Origin: Crotalaria pallida
Lineage: Eukaryota; Streptophyta; Magnoliopsida; Fabales; Fabaceae
Length of the DNA stretch: 64,000 nucleotides
Direction: 5' to 3'
Assembly (NCBI GenBank): GCA_037953625.1
Contig: CM075649.1
Span: forward strand, 62,480,660 to 62,544,659
Below the pieces are notes generated by a model. It saw only the letters and a program-made list of their open reading frames with translations. It did no database searches and had not been told where the DNA came from. The translations under genes and the position numbers were made by a program. Position 1 is the first letter of the stretch; the number at the start of each line of letters is the position of its first letter. Below, one piece after another: positions 55,998 to 64,000 of the stretch.

Positions 55998-56351
55998 TGT
56001 AACATCCCAAACTTTATTTTAAATTAGATTATTAATAAAAACGTTAGAAAAAAATTGGAAAGGTGATTTAATGAATTTTTCCAGATATGTGGGTGGTGAT
56101 TATAGGTCCTAGGAGTTGTATAGAAGGTATATATGGCTTTGGGCAGGGTCACATAAGCGAGATCGGGAGTTAAATCGGCGTTTTAGGCGTTAGAAATCAA
56201 CCGAAAAGAGAAAATTAGAAATTTATTATAGGAAGCTAAGAAAATAATTTCCACCGTTGGATGTGAAGTTTATGGGGTAAAGAAGCATGTCTAAAAATTT
56301 GGACTCGATCCGACGGTCGACGAAAAAGTTACGGCGAATCGAAAATTGGAA

Positions 56352-56605
56352 ATCCTGGTGCACGCCCAGGCGACCACTATTCATTGGTGCTGAGACAGGG
56401 AGTTTTTCGCGCAGGCGCACCATTTGGTCCGCCCAGGCACACGTGGAAACGCACCAGCCGCACCAGTCTCGCGTGTGGCGCGCCAAAATCCCACCTGACC
56501 GCACCAAATCTTGCATCAGGCACCAGTTGGTGCACAGATCCGCCCAGGCGCACCATCGCCTCGCCCAGGCACGCCATGACCCGCGCCCAGGCACGCGGGG
56601 GCTGC
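56352..56605. repeat. GC-rich CGCCCAGGCGC repeat block, 5' LTR of F
   Basis: Many copies of GCCCAGGCGC(A/G)CC and GGTGCAC-like words in an otherwise AT-rich LTR, directly upstream of the TATA-like sequence. It is about 144 bp shorter than the same block in the 3' LTR. Confidence 0.8.
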
Positions 56606-57372
56606 TGCTAACACATAAAAACTGGTGCGTGACACCATTTGGGCCACACAGTTTTGGCTTGTTCAATAAGCCCACTCCCTCCTTCTTGCTTAAGCCTTCT
56701 TCCATTCTTTTTACCCACACCATGAGGCACCCTCCTCATTCCCTTCCACCCCACCGTAGCTCCCCACCAAGGCACCACCATCTCTCCTTCTTCATGCCTT
56801 AGACTTCCCATGGAGGACCAAAACATCATCCCCAACCACCTAAGGCAACCAAACATCATCTCACTCATTTCCCTTGCTCCACCGTGTCTCTCTCTTCCTC
56901 TTGGGCACCATCACCATTTCCTTCTTCCTTTAGTTATGAAGCACACACCATAGCCTTAGCTTCCAAGCCATAAAAGGGGGTGTGAACTTCTTTTCCTCTC
57001 CCACCATTGGCGCACACCCTTTCTTCCTCCTTGGGCACCATCGCCTCTTCTCCCTCTCCATCAATCATAAAACCAAGCTCTCACCCTTAACCATGGCACC
57101 CAAGCTCTAACCTTTTGCCATTTGATTTCCATGGAGTTCAAGCATTAAGGACTTCCATTCCTCTCTCCTTGGTTTCATTCTTTTCAAGCAAAATGGAAGG
57201 AAACCGACATACCGACATTCACCGGCATCGACCGAAAACGGCTCGGTCTTGCTCTCGGTCACTCAAAATGCTTCTAGGATCACCGCCCCGTCTCGTCGGC
57301 GAACTTCGGCAGTAATCGGTGCTAAGTATGGAGCCTCGGGTCAAGGCTTTCTCTTTGGACTCGTCGGTTGAG

Positions 57373-58582
57373 GTAAGAGGGGTTTGTGTTACCTTTCCTA
57401 AGGATATAGATTCTAGGTTGTTGTAATGATGACTAGGTGTAGACGAATAATTAAAAGAATAAATCGTAGGATAATTAAGGTGTAAGGAATGAATCTTAGG
57501 GCATAATTTCTTAGGAATGTGTAGATTATATGTTAACTAAGTAGGAAGTTGAGAACCCTAGGGAGTTGACTTAATTTATAGTGCTCTGAGACATACCTGA
57601 GTATGTCGACTATTTTGATTATTATTCGTTGATTGCTACTTGTTATTGATGTGTGTTCATGTCGTGCTCGGTTTTGTGACTCGTAAAGTAAATAATGGAC
57701 TAAGTATCATCGTGAGCAAGTAATATAGAAAGGGCTAAGTAAGGAAGGAAGGATGGAAAGTTACGAGTGAATGATTAAAGAATGGACTAACGATAAACAG
57801 CTTGGTAAAAGAGAAATGATGTTTATTAATCAATGAATCGGAAATTAGAGGATGGTGATCGAGTGCCCGGGAACCTTGATGGATGTTGTGCTTGATTTAA
57901 TTTGATAAGTGTAAATGTGACTATAAGGATTGTGTGATGATATGTGATATTGAAATGTGGAATTGTGCTAATTAAGTTGTAATATATAATTGTGACCATT
58001 GGATAGTGGAAATGTGTAATGTGATGATTAATTTTGAGAAATCGAAAGTGCTAGAGGATTGATAATGATAAATGAATGAAATGAAATATACCCGGGCGCA
58101 GTAAGTCGTGATCGCGTAAAGATGCGAACGCAGTAGGTCGTGACCAGGGACGGAATGAAATATACCCGGGCGCAGTAAGTCGTGATCGCGTAAAGATGCG
58201 AACGCAGTAGGTCGTGACCAGGGACGGAATGAAATATACCCGGGCGCAGTAAGTCGTGATTGCGTAAAGATGCGAACGCAGTAGGTCGTGACCAGGGACA
58301 GAATGAATTATACCCAGGCTCAGCCAGGGACAAAATGAAAATGGAATGTGAAATTAATTGAATTGAAAAGTAAACTTAAGATTGAAAGTAGGATTGCTAG
58401 GAAGGTAGTATGGGCATAGGGCATAAGTTATCAAACATGAACTTGTATGTGCTTACTTGAAAAAGAATTCTAGGTTAACAGACAACTTTGACTTCGATAG
58501 GGCCTAGTTTGTCAGCTATGCTTCTTAGAAGCTATTATTCTTAGTACTGTGTAATGCTACCCTTCTTGCTATATTTTTACAG
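57373..58582 (+). other. Predicted 5'-UTR intron in LTR F
   Basis: Donor TTGAG|GTAAGAGG, acceptor CTTGCTATATTTTTACAG|GTACCG. It encloses the minisatellite, as in B and G. Confidence 0.5.
58091..58320 (+). repeat. Minisatellite in the 5' LTR of F, three 74-bp units
   Basis: Units start CCCGGGCGCAG at 58091, 58165 and 58239, with a degenerate partial fourth. Each holds GCAGTAAGTCGTGATC and GCAGTAGGTCGTGACC half-repeats, clearly related to the family B unit. Confidence 0.95.
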
Positions 58583-59033
58583 GTACCGAAGGAGCATACA
58601 CGTGTCTCGCCGAGCAGGATTACATTCCACCACGTGGAGTGTGGATAGTATTTAGCGACCACCTATTGGTCATGGGTTATTTTGGGGAAGTTTTATTGTA
58701 TTTCATTTACTTTGTATTTTGAGAAACTATGAGTTTGAGAAACTATTTGTATTTCCTTAGAAATAATGTAATGAGTGGACTAAACAATATTTTGGGCCCT
58801 GCTGGCCTCTGATGAATTTAAAGTGTTATTGTTTATCAGGTTGCAGGAAAAACAGGAATTTTGGGAAAGTCCTAAAAACAAACAAAACTCCTTCTGTTTG
58901 ACGGGAGATTTTCATATGAATTAAAAATAACTAAGTGTCTTTCCTAATCAAATCATAAGTTTAAAAAGAAATTTTCAATTCAATATTTTAATTAAGGGTG
59001 TAAAAGGGTTAATAAACTTAGGTGTTACATTTA

Positions 59034-59045
59034 TGGTATCAGAGC
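59034..59045 (+). promoter_or_regulatory. Primer binding site (tRNA-iMet type) of element F
   Basis: TGGTATCAGAGC four bases after the LTR end, exactly as in family B. Confidence 0.9.
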
Positions 59046-61683
59046 AGTTTTTCCTCGGCCCGAAGGGAGTAACTGATTACTCCTGTAGTTACTCATGAAG
59101 CGAGTAACTTGTAGTTAAATGTTAAACTGCCTTGTGGTCTAGTCAAGTGTTATTGTAGCATGATAATAGGCATAGTTGTTGAGTCAAGCGTAGTGAGTAC
59201 TCTAGATTCTTTTAAGTTGTTGAGTGATTTAAGGAGTGCGATTAGCATCTGACGATTTCTTTCGAAAAGCATGGTAAACATTGGAAAATCTTTTATAAGT
59301 CCACTCAAATCATGTTCAGTCTACCATGCTAAACTTGAAATCTTGTGAGAACGATAAATCATATTTAGAGGTGGATGAATGACGAGACTAAGGAAAGCAA
59401 TACCCCAACGAGCAAGAGCACTAGATTGCTACCCCACCGGGAGAAAGTGATCTTTAGTTTCGCGCCAAGTAAACCAACTCTAAATGTGACACACAAAGCA
59501 AGATTTCAATGTTTTAGAACTAATAGGCTATGTGTTTCAAACTTAAGTAAGATGAGAATGGTCTTATCATCGATATGATGTATGGTTGAGCCTGATCACC
59601 TCAAGTATACACATATTGGAGGATATCATCATCTTGTCCTTAAGTTTCGGCGAGTATTTTGGGAATTTAGTGAGAACCCAAATTTAGGAGGAATAGAGGT
59701 CTTGTCATAGGTTTCCGTATGCGTGAATATTTTGAATCAGAGATTGCGCAACGGAAGTATAGGAAATATTGTCTTGTCTTAAGATAAGAGAAGTAGCTAG
59801 TTAGGAATCCTAGATAGCTATGATAGACTGCTAGGATTTAGGTGTTTAGAAATGAACGTAGGAGACCCCAAGATAGTACATAGTGGTTGTTCTAAGTCTA
59901 GACGAATGGATGCTTGAAATTTTAGTAAGTGCATAGAATTAGCATAAATGCTTGTGTTGAATTAATAAGATGCTATGTATTGTCTTGCGTTTGCCTACAT
60001 GATGAATTGTGCATTTTAATGATAATTTCTATTGTCCGAACATGTGCATGACGAAAACTGTTTTGAGCATAAAACCTTTCGCATACCTCTTCATGAATTG
60101 GTGTTGCTATCAACAAATTGCTTGGTTCCCAAACGAAATCATTTCAAAACCAGGAACCGTTCGATTTTAAAGTGTGATAGTAACCCCAAAGAACTTTTAA
60201 GTTTTGGAATTGAATTCAAAAATGAATATATCTGTTTTAACATAATTGAAAATCATTCTAAATTGAGTGCTAAGTCGTATCGCAAAATTTTGAAAAGTTG
60301 ATTAATAAACTAAAGATTCCTAAGTAATCAGGCGGTGAACTAATTTATTTCCCTAATCAAGCCACACGCTGATTAAATAGGAACCCTTCTATGTGACTTT
60401 ACTCAATTCGGAATGAAGCTTTGTTGTCAAACTCAAAGTTAAAGGGGAATGTGACTATTTTGATTGTTTGGGAAACATTGAAATAAATTTTCTAGTAAAC
60501 CACGTACTCCCATTCTCATTGAGTTTGCTAATCTTGAAAAAGCATATACACCTTCACCTAAATTTCTTGAAGTTAGATGAAGGAAATCCTTTTAGAAATA
60601 TATTTATATATATATGCTTTGCTTTATAAAGTTTGTTTTTGGAACTTCATCCTAATTAATTTGGCACGAACATATCAAAGTTTTAGAGTGTGAAATAAAT
60701 TTTCCTGATTTACTCTTTTCCTAAGAATTTTACGAAAAATAAATCAATATATTTTTCATCAAGGAAAGGATTCGATTTTCAAGAATAATGACTCCATCGA
60801 CACACCACCACATCAATATTTGTTGATGTGCCATTTTTGACTTGTGCATATGTAAGGTCCTTTCTTGCATGATAAGCAAAATTTCTAAACATAGATGAAG
60901 ACATACATGTTTTCGGCATATCCCTTTGGTTTTATAAATGCATAAATGCACAAATGAATTTCCGAACGCTATTCTGATTTTCATAAAGACACTCATGTTT
61001 TGAATGTATGGATTTTAATTATTAAACTTTGAAACCATACAAAGTGATTGGTTTTATCGAAATTTTTAACTTGGCATGCATAACTTGAATGTGTAAATAA
61101 ATCATGGGAAACCATGCAAATTTTCAAACTCTTCTTGGATTGCATTTGAAATGTGTGCAGCTTATCTAAGATGTGTGCATGGATTTAGACTTGAGTTCTA
61201 GGGTTGATTTAGGTAGATCGGGATTGGATTAGAATCAAGTAGAGATTGCCAAGTTAGTGGTTGCATTTATGTGCTGATATGAAATGTCGGTGTGCGTATT
61301 TGAATTTTGATTGTTATGTATGTGCTAACTGTTTACTTGTCAATGAGTGTGATTGCTTATGACTTAAGAATAGTGCCTAAGTGCAGATCACCAGGTAGAT
61401 TGTGATTAGAACTCTTGTAATCTTTGACCCACATCGGAGTGAACCTCAAAAACCTTAGAGCATTTTGCTTCTAGTCTAACAAAACTAAACCACGATTTGT
61501 ATTCTTCATTGGATGCATGAGTCTGGTGGCATACTTGAGCAGAGTAGTATGCCGATTCCAAGTGGGGGAGTAGAACCGAAGCTAAGTGGGTATGACAGTT
61601 TAGCAACCCTTTATGGGATGGTTCTCCATTTGAAGGAATTGAATGGAATTTCGGGGACGAAATTCTAATAAGTGAGGGAGAAT
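59046..61683 (+). mobile_element. Element F internal region, non-coding
   Basis: About 2.6 kb with no recognisable gag, pol or other protein; plus-strand frames are short. The longest (60032-60301) matches nothing I know. The 3' end (ATGGGATGGTTCTCCATT, CAAGTGGGGGAG, ATTTCGGGGACGAAATTC, GGGAGAAT) is homologous to the end of family B. F is therefore a non-autonomous relative of B that either carries a degraded cargo or none. Confidence 0.7.
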
Positions 61684-64000
61684 TGTAACATCCCAAACTT
61701 TATTTTAAATAAGATTATTAATAAAAACCTTAGAAAAAAATTGGAAAGGTGATTTAATGAATTTTTCCAGATATGTGGGTGGTGATTATAGGTCCTAGGA
61801 GTTGTATAGAAGGTATATATGGCTTTGGGCAGGGTCAAATAAGCGAGATCGGGAGTTAAATCGGCGTTTTAGGTGTTAGAAATCAACCGAAAAGAGAAAA
61901 TTAGAAATTTATTATAGGAAGCTAAGAAAATAATTTCCACCGTTGGATGTGAAGTTTATGGGGTAAAGAAGCATGTCTAAAAATTTGGACTCGATCCGAC
62001 GGTCGACGAAAAAGTTACGGCGAATCGAAAATTAGAAATCCTGGTGCACGCCCAGGCGCACCGGTGCACGCCCAGGCGTGCACCACTATTCATTGGTGCT
62101 GAGACAGGGAGTTTTTCGCGCAGGCACACCATTTGGTCCGCCTAGGCGCGCGTGGAAACGCACCAGCCGCACCAGTCTCGCGTGTGGCGCGCCAAAATCC
62201 CACCTGACCGCACCAAATCTTGCATCAGGCACCAGTTGGTGCACAGATCCGCCCAGGCGCACCATGGTCTCGCCCAGGCGCGCCCTGCGCGCATCACCCC
62301 GCACCAAGCGCACCATTTGGCGCGCCATTCTTCCCCTGACCGCATCAGATCCACGCACCACGCACCAGATCTGGTGCTGGTGCCAGAGTCGCGCCCAGGC
62401 GCGCCATGACCCGCGCCCAGGCGCGCGGGGGCTGCTGCTGACGCATAAAAACTGGTGCGTGGCACCATTTGAGCCACACAGTTTTGGCTTGTTCAATAAG
62501 CCCACTCCCTCCTTCTTGCTTAAGCCTTCTTCCATTCTTTTTACCCACACCATGAGGCACCCTCCTCATTCCCTTCCACCCCACCGTAGCTCCCCACCAA
62601 GGCACCACCATCTCTCCTTCTTCTTGCCTTAGACTTCCCATGGAGCACCAAAACACCATCCCCCACCACCTAAGGCAACCAAACATCATCTCACTCCTTT
62701 CCCTTGCTCCACCGTGTGTCTCTCTTCCTCTTGGGCACCATCACCATTTCCTTCTTCCTTTAGTTATGAAGCACACACCATAGCCTTAGCTTCCAAGCCA
62801 TAAAAGGGGGTGTGAACTTCTTTTCCTCTCCCACCATTGGCGCACACCCTTTCTTCCTCCTTGGGCACCATTGCCTCTTCTCCCTCTCCATCAATCATAA
62901 AACCAAGCTCTCACCCTTAACCATGGCACCCAAGCTCTAACCTTTTGCCATTTGATTTCCATGGATTTCAAACATTAAGGACTTCCATTCCTCTCTCCTT
63001 GGTTTCATTCTTTTCAAGCAAAATGGAAGGAAACCGACATACCGACATTCACCGGCACCGACCGAAAATGACTCGGTCTTGCTCTCGGTCACTCAAAATG
63101 CTTCTAGGATCACCGCCCCGTCTCGTCGGCGAACTTCGGCAGTAATCGGTGCTAAGTATGGAGCCTCGGGTCAAGGCTTTCTCTTTGGACTCGTCGGTTG
63201 AGGTAAGAGGGGTTTGTGTTACCTTTCCTAAGGATATAGATTCTAGGTTGTTGTAATGATGACTAGGTATAGACAAATAATTAAAAGAATAAATCATAGG
63301 ATAATTAAGGTGTAAGGAATGAATCTTAGGGCATAATTGCTTAGGAATGTGTAGATTATATGTTAACTAAGTAGGAAGTTGAGAACCTTAGGGAGTTGAC
63401 TTAATTTATAGTGCTCTGAGACATACCTGAGTATGTCGACTATTTTGATTATTATTCGTTGATTGCTACTTGTTATTGATGTGTGTTCATGTCGTGCTCG
63501 GTTTTGCGACTCGTAAAGTAAATAATGGACTAAGTATCATCGTGAGCAAGTAATATAGAAAGGCCTAAGTAAGGAAGGAAGGATGGAAAGTTACGAGTGA
63601 ATGATTAAAGAATGGACTAAGGATAAACAGCTTGGTAAAAGAGAAATGATGTTTATTAATCAATGAATCGGAAATTAGAGGATGGTGATCGAGTGCCCAG
63701 GAACCTTGATGGATGTTGTGCTTGATTTAATTTGATAAGTGTAAATGTGACTATAAGGATTGTGTGATGATATGTGATATTGAAATGTTGAATTGTGCTA
63801 ATTAAGTTGTAATATATAATTGTGACAATTGGATAGTGGAAATGTGTAATGTGGTGATTAATTTTGAGAAATGGAAAGTGCTAGAGGATTGATAATGATA
63901 AATGAATGAAATGAAATATACCCGGGCGCAGTAAGTCGTGATCGCGTAAAGATGCGAACGTAGTAGGTCGTGACCAGGGACGGAATGAAATATACCCGGG
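61684..64000 (+). mobile_element. Element F, 3' LTR (cut by the window end)
   Basis: Near-identical to 55998 onward; TGTAACATCCCAAAC at 61684. About 2.3 of 3.2 kb is visible. It differs mainly in the longer GC block (62040-62455). The minisatellite starts at 63921 and runs off the window. Confidence 0.9.
62040..62455. repeat. GC-rich CGCCCAGGCGC repeat block, 3' LTR of F
   Basis: Longer version of 56352-56605. It holds extra GGTGCACGCCCAGGCGCACC-type units at the start and about 120 bp between two CGCCCAGGCGCGCC copies that are joined in the 5' LTR. Frames at 62078-62689 run through it in several phases. Confidence 0.8.

Larger units (their letters stand above)
55998..59029 (+). mobile_element. 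Element F, 5' LTR
   Basis: TGTAACATCCCAAAC at 55998 to AGGTGTTACA at 59029; 3,032 bp. Order: CCGTTGGAT box (56251), GC-rich repeat block (56352-56605), TATA-like CATAAAAAC (about 56614), CT-rich leader, donor at 57373, minisatellite 58091-58320, acceptor ending 58582, exon GTACCGAAGG, end. The plan is that of family B, although most sequence differs. Frames in the GC block and leader (56287-56868) occur in several phases and are not taken as genes. Confidence 0.9.

Noticed and set aside
62078..62689. Frames of up to 184 codons in the GC-rich block of element F, also 56287-56868
   Set aside because: GC-rich repeats suppress stops in several phases on both strands; the block changes length between LTRs and the frames run into the leader.

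Overview
The window looks like plant nuclear DNA from an angiosperm with a large, repeat-rich genome, probably a eudicot; a legume is only a guess. It is AT-rich and contains plant-type Ty3/gypsy and Ty1/copia proteins, a CACTA transposon with a Ulp1-type protease fragment, tRNA-iMet primer sites, and long LTRs that begin TGTAACAYCCC. I found no host gene with a normal exon structure and no rRNA or tRNA gene. Almost every base belongs to a nest of transposable elements.

Layout. 1-2100 is the 3' part of a long LTR (family A, copy A1). 2101-2226 and 5822-8122 are pieces of an LTR-like sequence (D2), split by a solo LTR (H, 2227-5816, minus strand, TSD CTCCT). At 8123 the 5' LTR of a gypsy element (E) begins. 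It is split by a 5.7-kb solo LTR (A2, 9952-21402), itself split by an inverted relative (A3, 13333-19084, TSD ATTTT), and by a CACTA transposon (21405-46555). The CACTA element is opened by a SIRE/Maximus-like copia element (22922-46102, perfect TSD GATAA). The copia 5' LTR is opened by a tandem gypsy-type array, family B (23383-36849), arranged LTR-internal-LTR-internal-LTR. E resumes at 46556 with the end of its LTR and a gag gene (47344). That gag is broken by a solo LTR (G, 48117-50815) and ends at a Tat/Ogre-like element (50908-54020). The Tat-like element is cut by LTR sequence D (54021-55997), which is cut by a non-autonomous element F (55998 to the window end). The nest is about five levels deep.

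Most notable is family B. It has no recognisable gag or pol. Between its tRNA-iMet primer site and its 3' purine tract it carries an intronless AlkB-type 2-oxoglutarate/Fe(II) dioxygenase closest, from memory, to plant ALKBH1 proteins. The first copy is a complete 298-codon frame with the HxD...H...R residues present. The second has lost its N-terminal frame but keeps an open catalytic core. A demethylase-like enzyme carried by a mobile element is the best candidate here for a new system.

A second theme is a shared LTR plan. Several unrelated LTR families (B, E, G, H and the copia element) carry family-specific clusters of short palindromes, mostly CG-centred, close to a putative TATA box; F has a comparable GC-rich repeat block. 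B, F and G then have a CT-rich leader and a predicted 5'-UTR intron that encloses a family-specific minisatellite. A, D and D2 instead share a conserved module of about 500-600 bp in the equivalent place. Family A LTRs carry different open frames just before their ends.

Most element genes are broken by nonsense changes that look like C-to-T or G-to-A transitions and by small frameshifts, as expected for methylated, silenced repeats. Boundaries rest on visible TG...CA ends, target duplications, primer sites and by-eye comparison of repeated copies. No alignment or database search was run.
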